Origin: Arthrobacter sp. 135MFCol5.1
GTDB lineage: Bacteria > Actinomycetota > Actinomycetes > Actinomycetales > Micrococcaceae
DNA length: 64,000 nt
Direction of reading: 5' to 3'
Assembly (NCBI RefSeq): GCF_000374865.1
Contig: NZ_KB895461.1
Coordinates: forward strand, 101,657 to 165,656
A model generated the notes under the pieces. It was not told the DNA's origin and did not search any database. It saw only the letters and a program-made list of their open reading frames with translations. The first letter of the stretch is position 1. Each line of letters begins with the position of its first letter. Positions 32,859 to 41,987 of the stretch are shown here, piece after piece. The position numbers were made by a program, and so were the translations under genes.

Positions 32859-34178
32859 CTATTTCACGCCCAGCAGCCTGGTCGGGGTGCGGAAGGACTC
32901 CCTGGCAGTCAGGGCCGAGACGGCGGCGATGGCGCAGATGATGCCGGTGAAGACGGAGATCTGAACCCAGCCGCCGGGCTGGATGCCGCCCATGGCCGCA
33001 ACGATGGCGGGGGCGAAGCCTGCCATCAGGAAGCCGAGCTGCGTGCCGATGGCCAGGCCGGAGAAGCGGACTTTGGTGCTGAACATCTCGGCGTAGAAGG
33101 ATGGCCAGACGGCGTTGGCTGCCGCGTAGCCTCCGGAGAAGTAGCCAATGGCGGCCAGGAACATCAAGGGGATGCTGCCGGACTCCAGGCTGAGCAGGAA
33201 CACCGGCGTGAGGATCGCGCTGGCCACGGCGCCGTAGATGAAGACGGGCTTGCGGCCGATCTTGTCCGCCAGCATCCCGAAGAGCGGCTGCGTGCCCAGG
33301 GCCACCAGGTTTGCACCCACCACGAGCCACAGGGTGGTGGTGCCGTCGACGCCGGCCACGGTCTTGGCGTAGCTGATGGCAAGCGTGCCGAACACTGTGG
33401 ACACGGCGGCGATGAACGCGCAGCAGATGACGCGGAGGACGTCGCGCCAGTGGCCCTTGAGCAGGTCGGCGACGGGCAGCTTGGCGATCTGGGCGGTCTT
33501 GCGGGCTTCTTCGAAGGCGGGCGGTTCGTGCAGGGTGCGCCGGATCAGGAACGCCACAACCACCACGACGGCGCTGAGCCAGAACGGGATGCGCCAGCCG
33601 ATGCCGAACTTGATCTCGTCCGGCAGGGCCAGGACGGGGATAAAGACGAGTGCGGCGAGGATTTGGCCGCCTTGGGTGCCGGTAAGGGTCCATGAGGTAA
33701 AGAAGGAGCGGCGGTTGTCCGGGGCGTGCTCGAGCGTCATGGAGGAGGCGCCGGCTTGCTCGCCTGCGGCCGAGAGGCCCTGGCAGAGGCGGGCGAGCAC
33801 CAGGAGGACGGGAGCCCACCAGCCGACGGTCTTGAAGTCCGGCAGGCAGCCGATCACGAAGGTGGAGGCGCCCATCAGCAACAGCGTAAACATCAGTACC
33901 TTGCGGCGGCCCACGCGGTCGCCGAAGTGGCCCAGGATGATGGCGCCCACCGGCCGGGCCACGTAGGCGAAGCCGAAGGTCGCAAAGGACATGATCGCGG
34001 CATTCGTGTCGGCGTCGGGGAAGAAGACCTTGGGAAAGATCAGTGCGGCTGCGGAGCCGAAGATGAAGAAGTCGTAATACTCGACGGCGCTGCCGAGGAA
34101 GCTGGCAAGGGCTGCCTTCTTGGGCGTCCCGCCGGAGGTGAGGGCACCCGCCCCGGCGGACGGAAGTGTCTGGCTCAT
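32859..34178 (-). CDS. MFS transporter, metabolite:H+ symporter (MHS) type
   Basis: The 439-residue protein has 12 predicted helices. GDRVGRRKVLMFTLLLMGASTFVIGCLPDF and the N-terminal FFIFGSAAALIFPKVFFPD pattern belong to the MHS branch (ShiA, KgtP, ProP-like). ATG 34178 follows AAAGGAAC. It diverges from an IclR regulator and lies beside the shikimate/protocatechuate genes, so it is probably an importer of quinate, shikimate or an aromatic acid. That substrate is inferred from context. Confidence 0.9.
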   Translation of the reverse strand: MSQTLPSAGAGALTSGGTPKKAALASFLGSAVEYYDFFIFGSAAALIFPKVFFPDADTNAAIMSFATFGFAYVARPVGAIILGHFGDRVGRRKVLMFTLLLMGASTFVIGCLPDFKTVGWWAPVLLVLARLCQGLSAAGEQAGASSMTLEHAPDNRRSFFTSWTLTGTQGGQILAALVFIPVLALPDEIKFGIGWRIPFWLSAVVVVVAFLIRRTLHEPPAFEEARKTAQIAKLPVADLLKGHWRDVLRVICCAFIAAVSTVFGTLAISYAKTVAGVDGTTTLWLVVGANLVALGTQPLFGMLADKIGRKPVFIYGAVASAILTPVFLLSLESGSIPLMFLAAIGYFSGGYAAANAVWPSFYAEMFSTKVRFSGLAIGTQLGFLMAGFAPAIVAAMGGIQPGGWVQISVFTGIICAIAAVSALTARESFRTPTRLLGVK

Positions 34179-34301
34179 GGTGTTCCTTTGGTGTGACGAC
34201 ATTGTCGCGGATGGATCTGGTGGTCGCAGCCGCCGCTGCCTGGGTGCGGGCGGCGCGATGCGGCTGGAGTCCGGAAAGACCCGGCAATTCGTAGCCAGAT
34301 G

Positions 34302-34389
34302 GTGAGAGCTACTTTTGCGATACAGAAACTATGACTGTGAGCGCAGTCACTTGTCAAGAAAATACTCACGATCTAGAAATAGCTCTCAC
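34302..34389. promoter_or_regulatory. operator region between importer and IclR regulator
   Basis: A perfect 10-bp inverted repeat, GTGAGAGCTA (34302-34311) and TAGCTCTCAC (34380-34389), is centred in the spacer. Within it lies TGACTG-N6-CAGTCA (34332-34349), and GTGAG-like half-sites occur at several points on both strands. This is the divergent promoter region of the MFS and IclR genes. The half-sites probably bind the adjacent IclR protein, but that is inferred. Confidence 0.6.
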
Positions 34390-34408
34390 ATTGTGGCAAC
34401 ATCGAAAC

Positions 34409-35284
34409 ATGAGTGTGAACCAAGCCACAGTGGCCGACGACGAATCCACTGTTCCCGGCCCGACTGTCCCCGGCCAAGCGCCCGTCAATGCCCTGCCTCC
34501 CGAACCCAAGGCCGCCACCAAGGCGGCCGAGCGCCCGGACATGGTGGGCAAGGCCCTCAGCCTGCTGGTCCTCCTGGGGGATGAACCCCGCGGTGCAAGC
34601 GCCGCCGAAATCTCGCGGCGCGCGGAGCTGCCGTTCAGCACAACGTACAGGCTGCTGGGGTCGCTGGCGCGCGACGGTTTCGTTGATTATGAGCCGGAGG
34701 GCCGCCGCTACCACCTGGGCTTGCGGATCTTCCAGCTCGGCCAGCGGGTCTCCAACCATCACGGCTTCGCCGGCACCGCCCTGCCCATCCTGCGGCGGGT
34801 GACCGAGCGGACGGGGGAGGCCACCATCCTCAGTGTCCGCGACGGCCTCCACCACCTGACGGTCAGCAAGGTGGACGGCCCGCAGATCTTCCGGGTCACC
34901 AGCGACCCCGGCCACCTGGGCTCACTTTCCACCACTGCCGTGGGGAAGGCCCTGGTGGCTTTCGCCGACGATGCGGAACGCGAGCGGCTGCTCTTGGAGC
35001 TTCCGCTGGAAGCCCTCACCGAACGTTCCATCACGGACCGCGATGCCTTCCGCAGGGAAATCGACGAAGTGCGCCGCCGCGGCTACGCGGTCATGGACGA
35101 AGAGAATGAGGCCGGCATGCGCGCCGTGGCCGTCCCGCTGCTCAACAGCCAAGGGCACGCCTTCGCCTCATTGGCCACGGCAGTCCCCGTGTTCCGCCTC
35201 AGCCTTGAAGAGCTGGAGGCGCACGTTCCCGTCCTGCAGGAGGCGGCCGCAGAGCTGGCTGACCGCCTGCCCCAGCGCGGCTGA
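34409..35284 (+). CDS. IclR family transcriptional regulator
   Basis: The 291-residue protein has an acidic/Pro leader (about 1-45), a winged helix-turn-helix (GASAAEISRRAELPFSTTYRLLGSLARDGFVDY, about 60-110) and an IclR effector domain (about 120-285, YAVMDEENEAGMRAVAVPLLN). It probably senses an aromatic or shikimate-pathway acid and controls the divergent importer and the downstream catabolic operon, which starts 164 bases on. ATG 34409 is used; no ribosome-binding site is visible, so translation may be leaderless. An in-frame ATG at 34331 lies inside the operator region. Confidence 0.9.
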   Translation: MSVNQATVADDESTVPGPTVPGQAPVNALPPEPKAATKAAERPDMVGKALSLLVLLGDEPRGASAAEISRRAELPFSTTYRLLGSLARDGFVDYEPEGRRYHLGLRIFQLGQRVSNHHGFAGTALPILRRVTERTGEATILSVRDGLHHLTVSKVDGPQIFRVTSDPGHLGSLSTTAVGKALVAFADDAERERLLLELPLEALTERSITDRDAFRREIDEVRRRGYAVMDEENEAGMRAVAVPLLNSQGHAFASLATAVPVFRLSLEELEAHVPVLQEAAAELADRLPQRG

Positions 35285-35448
35285 CCGCCTCGAGCCGCGC
35301 CACCCAACCCTGCAAGCCATCAAAATGTTCGTATATCGAACTAAAGTGCGCAAGGTGAACAACTGCTGTACTGTAATCCCTGTCACCGGACAAGCCGCTC
35401 CCCGCGTGGAGGCAGCTCTCCGGTGCCGTTACCAAAGGAGCTGCACGG

Positions 35449-36330
35449 ATGAGTCATCGAACTGAGTCCTACCTCGTGGGACTGGTCGGAGACGGCGTCA
35501 CGCCATCACTCACCCCTCCCATGCATGAACGCGAAGGGGACGTGCAGGGCCTGCGCTACCTCTACCGGCCCATTGACCTCCTCGATCTGGGCTTGTCCGG
35601 CGAATCCGTCGGCACCATCCTGCAGAGCGCACGCACCCTGGGCTTCAACGGCCTGAACATCACCCACCCGTGCAAGCAGCTCGTCCTGGAACACCTGGAT
35701 GAGGTCTCCCCGGACGCCCGCCGCCTGGGTGCCGTCAACACCGTGGTCATCCGGGACGGCCGCTTCATCGGGCACAACACCGATTTCTCCGGTTTCGCCG
35801 CCGCCCTGGCATCCGGCCTCCCCGGAGCCCGCCTGGACCGCGTCGTGCAGCTGGGCGCCGGCGGCGCCGGATCCGCCGTCGCCTATGCCCTGCTCACCGC
35901 CGGCGTGCGGACCCTTGACCTCGTGGACATGGACCCTGCTCGGGCAGCTGCCCGGGCCGCCGAGCTGCAGGGCTTCTTCCCGGACAGCACCATCACGTCA
36001 GGCACGCCGGCGGACCTGCCGCGGCTGATGCCGCTGGCCGACGGGCTGGTGCACTGCACCCCCGTGGGAATGGCCGCCCACCCAGGCCTCCCGCTGGACC
36101 TGGGCCTGCTGGAGCAACGCCACTGGGTGGCGGACATCGTCTACCGTCCCATCGAGACCGAACTGGTCCGTGGGGCCCGCGCCAAGGGCTGCGAGGTCCT
36201 GGACGGCGGCCGGATGGCCGTGGGACAGGCAGCGGATGCCTTCCGGATCTTCACCGGCCAGGACGCGGACCCGGACCGGATGCGGGCACACTTCCTGGAG
36301 CTTGTAGCCGCCGAGGAGGTGGCGGCCTGA
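35449..36330 (+). CDS. shikimate/quinate dehydrogenase (catabolic AroE family)
   Basis: The 293-residue protein has the AroE substrate domain with LNITHPCKQ (catalytic Lys), GHNTDFSG and a Rossmann domain with QLGAGGAGSAVAYALL. The order with QsuB suggests the catabolic direction: quinate or shikimate is oxidised to 3-dehydroquinate/3-dehydroshikimate with NAD(P)+. The biosynthetic aroE would not be linked to pca genes. AAGGAG lies 7 bases before ATG. The next gene overlaps its stop (TGATG). Confidence 0.92.
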   Translation: MSHRTESYLVGLVGDGVTPSLTPPMHEREGDVQGLRYLYRPIDLLDLGLSGESVGTILQSARTLGFNGLNITHPCKQLVLEHLDEVSPDARRLGAVNTVVIRDGRFIGHNTDFSGFAAALASGLPGARLDRVVQLGAGGAGSAVAYALLTAGVRTLDLVDMDPARAAARAAELQGFFPDSTITSGTPADLPRLMPLADGLVHCTPVGMAAHPGLPLDLGLLEQRHWVADIVYRPIETELVRGARAKGCEVLDGGRMAVGQAADAFRIFTGQDADPDRMRAHFLELVAAEEVAA

Positions 36331-38207
36331 TGCGTACGGGAATCGCCACGGTCTGCCTGTCCGGGACGCTGAAGGAAAAGATGCAGGCCTGCGCGATCGC
36401 CGGGTTCGACGGCATCGAGATTTTTGAGCAGGACCTGGTCACGTCGCCCCTCAGCCCGGAGGACGTGCGGAAAATGGCGGCCGACCTTGGCCTCGGCCTG
36501 GACCTCTACCAGCCGTTCCGGGACTTCGACGGCGTCACCCCGGACCTGCTCAAGGCCAACCTCCGGCGCGCCGAGGCGAAGTTCAAGCTCATGTCCCGCC
36601 TGGGCATGGACACCATCCTGGTGTGCTCCAACGTTGCCACGGCCACCATCGACGACGACGGCCTGCGTGCCGAACAGCTCGCCGAGTTGGCACAGCTGGC
36701 CGGGGACCACGGCGTCAAGGTGGCATACGAGGCACTCGCCTGGGGCAAGTACGTCAACGACTACGAGCACGCCTACCGGCTGGTGGAGACCGTGGACCAT
36801 CCCAACCTGGGGACCTGCCTGGACTCCTTCCACATCCTTTCCCGGGACTGGGACACCTCCCACATCGAAGCCTTCAACCCGGACAAGATCTTTTTCGTCC
36901 AGGTGGCGGACGCCCCCAAACTCTCCATGGACGTGCTGTCCTGGAGCCGCCACTACCGGGTCTTCCCCGGCGAAGGCCAGTTCGAGCTGGCAAAGTTCAT
37001 GGGCCACGTGGTCCGTGCCGGGTACACCGGCCCGGTTTCCCTGGAGGTCTTCAACGACGTCTTCCGGCAGTCCGACGTGGACCGCACAGCCGTCGATGCC
37101 ATGCGGTCACTCATCTGGCTGGAGGAACAGAGCGCCAAGTGGCTCGCGGACGCCCCCGCGGCCGGCACCGAAGGCGCACCAAGCAACGGAGCCGCGCCCC
37201 GCCGTCGTTATCCCATGGAACTGGCCACCCTACCCAAGGTCAACGAACCGGCCGGGTTCAACTTCGCCGAGGTCAAGGCTGACGATACCGCGCAGCTGGA
37301 GAAGCTCCTGGGCCAGCTCGGCTTCGCGTTCGAGGGGCGGCACCGCACCAAGGACGTCCAGCTCTGGAGCATGGGCCAGGCCCGCGTGATCATCAATGAA
37401 CAGGCGGCCTCGCACGCCGAACCCGCCATCGCCGCGCTGGGGTTCGACGTCGATTCCCCCGTGATTGCCTCGGCCCGGGCCCAGCAGCTCAAGGCCCCCG
37501 TGGTGGCCCGCAAGGTCCAGGCGGACGAGGAAGTCTTCCAGGGCATCGCCGCCCCGGACTCCACCGAAATCTTCCTCTGCCAGGGCAGCCCGGACGGCAC
37601 CGCCGCCTGGACCCACGAGTTCGGCGAAGGCCTCGAACACCCCTCCGCGGGAGCCCGGGCCGTGATTGACCACGTCAACCTCGCCCAGCCGTGGCAGCAC
37701 TTCGACGAGGCTGTCCTCTTCTATACCAGCGCCCTGGCCTTGGAGCCCCAGCCGTTCGCCGAGGTGCCCAGCCCCAGCGGCCTGGTGCGCTCGCAGGTCA
37801 TGCAGACCTCCAACGGAGCGGTGCGGCTGGTGCTCAACCTCGCCCCGGTGCAGCAGGCGCACGGCCAGAAAACGTACCAGGAACACATCGCCTTCGCCGT
37901 GGACGACCTCGTGGCCACGGCCCGCGCCGCGCGCGACAAGGGCCTCGAGTTCCTGCAGATCCCCGCCAACTACTACGAGGACCTGGACGCCCGGTTCGAC
38001 CTTGAACCCGGATTCCTGGCCACGCTGCAGGAACTCAACCTGCTCTTCGACCGGGACGCGGACGGGGAATTCCTGCATTTCTACACCGCCACCGTGGGCA
38101 GCGTGTTCTTCGAAATGGTGGAACGCCGCGGCAGCTACGACGGTTACGGCGCCCCCAACGCCCCGGTGCGCCACGCGGTTCAGTACGACTCACTGCACCG
38201 CACGTGA
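36330..38207 (+). CDS. qsuB: 3-dehydroshikimate dehydratase, two-domain (QsuB/QuiC1 type)
   Basis: The 625-residue protein has an N-terminal TIM barrel (about 1-270) and a C-terminal VOC/4-hydroxyphenylpyruvate-dioxygenase-like half (about 295-605). The barrel holds metal ligands Glu134, Asp165, Gln191 and Glu239, in the same positions as I recall for Pseudomonas QuiC1. The C-terminal part keeps a His-x-x-Glu-like set (IDHVNLAQ, EHIAFAVDD, FFEMVERRG). It dehydrates 3-dehydroshikimate to protocatechuate, feeding the pca genes. It overlaps the dehydrogenase stop and ends 53 bases before pcaH. The role of the C-terminal half is not settled from sequence. Confidence 0.94.
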   Translation: MRTGIATVCLSGTLKEKMQACAIAGFDGIEIFEQDLVTSPLSPEDVRKMAADLGLGLDLYQPFRDFDGVTPDLLKANLRRAEAKFKLMSRLGMDTILVCSNVATATIDDDGLRAEQLAELAQLAGDHGVKVAYEALAWGKYVNDYEHAYRLVETVDHPNLGTCLDSFHILSRDWDTSHIEAFNPDKIFFVQVADAPKLSMDVLSWSRHYRVFPGEGQFELAKFMGHVVRAGYTGPVSLEVFNDVFRQSDVDRTAVDAMRSLIWLEEQSAKWLADAPAAGTEGAPSNGAAPRRRYPMELATLPKVNEPAGFNFAEVKADDTAQLEKLLGQLGFAFEGRHRTKDVQLWSMGQARVIINEQAASHAEPAIAALGFDVDSPVIASARAQQLKAPVVARKVQADEEVFQGIAAPDSTEIFLCQGSPDGTAAWTHEFGEGLEHPSAGARAVIDHVNLAQPWQHFDEAVLFYTSALALEPQPFAEVPSPSGLVRSQVMQTSNGAVRLVLNLAPVQQAHGQKTYQEHIAFAVDDLVATARAARDKGLEFLQIPANYYEDLDARFDLEPGFLATLQELNLLFDRDADGEFLHFYTATVGSVFFEMVERRGSYDGYGAPNAPVRHAVQYDSLHRT

Positions 38208-38260
38208 GCCAACCCAGACCACAGACACTGCAAACCCAACAGATGAGAAAGGAGCCAGCC

Positions 38261-39148
38261 ATGCCGGAAGACATCACCGCGGAGCTGGAGTCGGAGGAAC
38301 TCGTGCCCCCGGCCGAACCGAAGGCTGCCCACCAGCCACTGGACAAGGCCATCGAATCGCAGGCGGACCTCAGCGCAGAGATCAACGCCATCGGCGAGGC
38401 ATACCAGCAGGCATTGAAGGACGGCGCCCAGCCGGAAACCCAGCCGCGGCTGGACTACCCGCCGTACCGCAGCAGCATCCTGCGCCACCCCACCAAGAGC
38501 CTGCAGCACGCCGACCCCGAAACCATTGAGCTCTACTCGCCGGCCTTCGGGCACCAGGACGTGCACGCCCTGGAGTCCGACCTGACCATCCAGCACAACG
38601 GCGAACCCCTGGGTGAGCGGATCATCGTCTCCGGCAAGGTCCTGGACGGCGAGGGCCGTCCGGTGGCGGGACAGCTGGTGGAGATCTGGCAGGCCAACTC
38701 CTCAGGCCGGTACATCCACAAGCGTGACCAGCACCCGGCCCCGATCGACCCCAACTTCACGGGCATCGGCCGCTGCATCACGGGCCCGGACGGCTCGTAC
38801 CGGTTCGTCACCATCAAGCCCGGTGCCTACCCCTGGAAGAACCACCTGAACGCGTGGCGCCCGGCGCACATCCACTTCTCGCTGTTCGGCACCGAGTTCA
38901 CCCAGCGCATCATCACCCAGATGTACTTCCCAGGCGACCAGCTCTTCCCGCTGGACCCGATCTACCAGACCATCGTGGACCAGGACGCCCGCGACCGCCT
39001 GGTGGCCACCTACGACCACAGCCTCACCGAGCCCGAATGGGCGCTGGGGTACAACTGGGACATCGTCCTGACCGGGCCCAAGCGGACCTGGACCGAAAAC
39101 GAAGCTTTCGGTACAGCAGGCGACAGTAGTGACGAGGCAGGAGAGTAG
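38261..39148 (+). CDS. pcaH: protocatechuate 3,4-dioxygenase beta subunit
   Basis: The 295-residue protein has the intradiol dioxygenase core with Fe(III) ligands Tyr151 (GRYIHKRD), Tyr190 (YPWKNH), His203 and His205 (AHIHFS). The first 60 residues extend beyond Proteobacterial PcaH. It cleaves protocatechuate to 3-carboxy-cis,cis-muconate with O2. AAGGAG lies before ATG 38261; a GTG at 38204 overlaps the previous stop but lacks a site. It is followed by pcaG after four bases. Confidence 0.96.
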   Translation: MPEDITAELESEELVPPAEPKAAHQPLDKAIESQADLSAEINAIGEAYQQALKDGAQPETQPRLDYPPYRSSILRHPTKSLQHADPETIELYSPAFGHQDVHALESDLTIQHNGEPLGERIIVSGKVLDGEGRPVAGQLVEIWQANSSGRYIHKRDQHPAPIDPNFTGIGRCITGPDGSYRFVTIKPGAYPWKNHLNAWRPAHIHFSLFGTEFTQRIITQMYFPGDQLFPLDPIYQTIVDQDARDRLVATYDHSLTEPEWALGYNWDIVLTGPKRTWTENEAFGTAGDSSDEAGE

Positions 39149-39152
39149 GAAA

Positions 39153-39710
39153 ATGAACACCAAACTTGTTCCCACCCCGGGCCAGACCGTTGGCCCCTTC
39201 TATGGCTATGCGCTTCCGTTCGAGAAGGACAACGAGCTCCTGGCACCCGGCTCGCCCGGGTCCATCCGCCTCCAGGGCACCGTTTACGACGGTGCCGGCC
39301 ACACCGTCCCGGACGCCATCCTGGAAATCTGGCAGCCCGATGCCAAGGGCAACGTCGTCCAGCGCACCGGTTCCCTTGTCCGTGACGGCTACACCTTCAC
39401 CGGGTGGGGCCGCGGCGCCGTGGGCAACTCCGGCGTTTTCACGTTCACCACGGTCAACCCCGGTCCTACCAAACCGGGCGCGGCGCCGTTCATCTCCGTG
39501 GCGCTCTTTGCCCGCGGCCTGACCAACCGGCTGTTCACCCGCATCTACCTGCCTGAGGACGCCGAGGCGCTGGCCAAGGACCCCCTGCTCAGCTCGCTGG
39601 ATCCGGAGCGCCGCAAGACGCTCATCGCCCGCCGCGACCCTGACGGCGGCCTCACCTGGGACATCCGCCTCCAGGGCGAGGGCGAGACGGTCTTCCTGGA
39701 CTTCCAGTGA
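39153..39710 (+). CDS. pcaG: protocatechuate 3,4-dioxygenase alpha subunit
   Basis: The 185-residue protein starts MNTKLVPTPGQTVGPFYGYALPF, the typical PcaG opening, and keeps the beta-sandwich core (ILEIWQPDAKGNVVQR, FTFTTVNPGP). It lacks the iron ligands of the beta subunit, as expected. GGAGAG lies before ATG 39153; an earlier GTG at 39129 is not favoured. It forms the (alpha-beta)n enzyme with PcaH. Confidence 0.95.
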   Translation: MNTKLVPTPGQTVGPFYGYALPFEKDNELLAPGSPGSIRLQGTVYDGAGHTVPDAILEIWQPDAKGNVVQRTGSLVRDGYTFTGWGRGAVGNSGVFTFTTVNPGPTKPGAAPFISVALFARGLTNRLFTRIYLPEDAEALAKDPLLSSLDPERRKTLIARRDPDGGLTWDIRLQGEGETVFLDFQ

Positions 39711-41176
39711 CCAACGCCGCCCCGGGAGATCTGCGCGCCTTCGCGGAAGAGGCCGACGCCGGCCTGCTCAGTCCCGTATCAGCGTCACCGTTGGTGGCGG
39801 CGCTGACGGGGGACCGGGCAGTGCTGGCGGCGATCCTCGCCGTCGAATCGGGCTGGGCAGCCGTACTGCAACGGGCCGGCCTGGCACCTGGCGGTTCTGC
39901 CGCCGTCGTGGCTTCCGCTGCCGAGGCAGGGCGATACGACCTTGCCGACATCGCGCTGCGTGCCCAGGGCGGCGGCAACCCGGTCATTCCGCTGGTGGCG
40001 GACCTCCGGAAGAAGGTGGCCGCGCTGGACAGCGCCGGGATTGGTGCCGGGAAAGCCGTCCATACCTCCCTGACCAGCCAGGACGTGCTGGATACCGCCC
40101 TGATGCTGGTGGCCCGCAACACCGTCCATGCCGTGCTGGCCGACCTGAAAGGCACCGCGGCGGCGCTCGCCGCCCTGGCGGAGCAGCATGCGCAGACGCT
40201 GTGCGTGGGCAGGAGCCTGGCGCAGCATTCGCTTCCGTATACCTTCGGGCTCCGGGCCGCGCAGTGGTTCCAGGGCGTGGCCGCCGCAGGCCGGCAGCTG
40301 GAAGGCCTGGAGTTCCCGGTCCAGTTCGGCGGGGCGGCGGGAACGCTTGCTGCCGGAACAGTGCTGACGGAGGGCTCCACCGCCACCCCGTTTACCTTGG
40401 CCGATGCCCTGGCAGCCCAGCTCGGCCTGGCCCCCGCGCCGGCTCCCTGGCACACCAACCGCCTGGCCGTCACGTCCCTGGGGCACGCCCTGGCGTCCGT
40501 GCTGGACGCCTTTGGCAAGATCGCCGCGGACGTCCTGTTCCTGAGCCGTCCGGAAGTAGCCGAGCTGGCCGAGCCGCGGGCCGCCGGCCGCGGCGTGTCC
40601 TCCGCCATGCCGCAAAAACAGAACCCCGTGCTGTCCGTCCTGGTCCGCAGCGCCGCGCTGCAGGCACCGCAACTGGCTGCCCAGCTGCACCTGGCCGCCG
40701 CCACCTTCAACGACGAACGCCCGGACGGGGCCTGGCACACCGAGTGGCCGGCTCTCCGGCAGCTGCTGGCCCTTACCCTCGGGGCCGCCGGCCATATCCG
40801 CGAACTTGCCGAAGGGCTGCGGGTTTTCCCGGACGCCATGCGCCGCAACCTGGACCTTGCCGGACCGCTGCTGCTGGCCGAGGGCGTGAACGCTGCCGTG
40901 GCTCCGCTGCTGGAGGAGAAGGACGGCCGAAGCGGCAAGCAGCAACTGCAGGACGTGGTGGACCAAACGCTGCAGGCGCCCCCCGCTGGGCAGGCCGGCA
41001 CCTACCGGAAGCTGCTCCGCGAAGCCGTTCCCGCCGCCGTCGTTCCTGACGCAAGGCTGGAAGAGCTTCTGGACCCCGCCAGCTACCTTGGCCAGGCGGC
41101 GGAGATTGCCTGCCGCATCCTGGCATCTTTCCCAGACCATGTTTCCCCCAACGCGAACGGAGCTTCCCGTGGCTAA
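39707..41176 (+). CDS. pcaB: 3-carboxy-cis,cis-muconate cycloisomerase
   Basis: The 489-residue protein belongs to the fumarase/aspartase superfamily. The signature loop is SSAMPQKQNPVLS (about residues 301-313), and SLTSQDVLDTALML and TEWPALRQLL form the rest of the active site. It lactonises carboxymuconate to 4-carboxymuconolactone. GTG 39707 overlaps the pcaG stop by four bases (GTGA). The C-terminal 50 residues are helical and family-variable. It lies upstream of pcaD with an 8-base overlap. Confidence 0.95.
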   Translation: MTNAAPGDLRAFAEEADAGLLSPVSASPLVAALTGDRAVLAAILAVESGWAAVLQRAGLAPGGSAAVVASAAEAGRYDLADIALRAQGGGNPVIPLVADLRKKVAALDSAGIGAGKAVHTSLTSQDVLDTALMLVARNTVHAVLADLKGTAAALAALAEQHAQTLCVGRSLAQHSLPYTFGLRAAQWFQGVAAAGRQLEGLEFPVQFGGAAGTLAAGTVLTEGSTATPFTLADALAAQLGLAPAPAPWHTNRLAVTSLGHALASVLDAFGKIAADVLFLSRPEVAELAEPRAAGRGVSSAMPQKQNPVLSVLVRSAALQAPQLAAQLHLAAATFNDERPDGAWHTEWPALRQLLALTLGAAGHIRELAEGLRVFPDAMRRNLDLAGPLLLAEGVNAAVAPLLEEKDGRSGKQQLQDVVDQTLQAPPAGQAGTYRKLLREAVPAAVVPDARLEELLDPASYLGQAAEIACRILASFPDHVSPNANGASRG

Positions 41177-41987
41177 ACCGGCCGTCAAAGCAGCGCTGCT
41201 CTCACCCCAGCGACCCTTGGGTGACCACCCCCTGCTGGTGGTCGGTCCTTCCCTGGGCACATCATCCATCCTCTGGAACCGGGCGGCGTCCCTGCTCGGC
41301 AACGACTACGACGTGGTGGCCTGGGACCTGCCCGGGCACGGCGTCTCACCGGCCGCAACGGAACCCTTCGACGTCGCTGCCCTGGCTGACGCCGTCGTGA
41401 ACCTGGTGGATTCCATCGCCCCGGACGAGGCGTTCCACTACGCGGGTGTCTCCCTGGGCGGCGCGGTGGGCCTGCAGCTCGGGATCCAGCACGGTGAACG
41501 GCTCAAGAGCCTCTCCGTACAGAACAGCGGCGCGAAGATCGGCACCACCGAAGGCTGGCTGGAGCGCGCCGAAACGGTCCGCACCCAGGGCACGCCCGTG
41601 ATGATCCAGGGCTCCGCCCAACGGTGGTTCGCCCCCGGCTTCATGGACCGCGAACCGGAGTTCAGCAGCCGGCTCCTGCATTCACTGCGCGATGCCGACC
41701 GCTTCAGCTACGCTTTCTGCTGCGAAGCTCTGGCAGCCTTCGACGTGCGCGGTGAACTCGGCGGCATATCCGTCCCCACCCAGGTCATTGCCGGTGCGCT
41801 GGACGCCGTGGCCACGCCGGACATGGCGGACGAAGTGGCCACCGGCATCACCGCCGGGGGCGGCACTGCCACCGCCGTGACGGTGGATGGCATCTCGCAC
41901 CTCGCTCCCGCGGAAGCCCCCGCCCACGTGGCCGACCTGATGCGCCGCCTGATCAGCTGGGCCGAATCAAGGGAGGCCGCCAAATGA
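41169..41987 (+). CDS. pcaD: 3-oxoadipate enol-lactonase
   Basis: The 272-residue alpha/beta hydrolase has the nucleophile elbow GVSLGG (Ser95), an acid in ALDAVATPDMADEV, and the catalytic His in DGISHLAPAE. It hydrolyses beta-ketoadipate enol-lactone to beta-ketoadipate. GTG 41169 is taken, with GGAG upstream; it overlaps pcaB by 8 bases. In many Actinobacteria it is fused to pcaC (pcaL); here the two remain separate but overlap by four bases. Confidence 0.94.
   Translation: MAKPAVKAALLSPQRPLGDHPLLVVGPSLGTSSILWNRAASLLGNDYDVVAWDLPGHGVSPAATEPFDVAALADAVVNLVDSIAPDEAFHYAGVSLGGAVGLQLGIQHGERLKSLSVQNSGAKIGTTEGWLERAETVRTQGTPVMIQGSAQRWFAPGFMDREPEFSSRLLHSLRDADRFSYAFCCEALAAFDVRGELGGISVPTQVIAGALDAVATPDMADEVATGITAGGGTATAVTVDGISHLAPAEAPAHVADLMRRLISWAESREAAK

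Noticed and set aside
39785..41302. 505-codon minus-strand frame opposite pcaB
   Set aside because: Gly/Gln/Arg-rich and overlaps the complete pcaB; no domain features.
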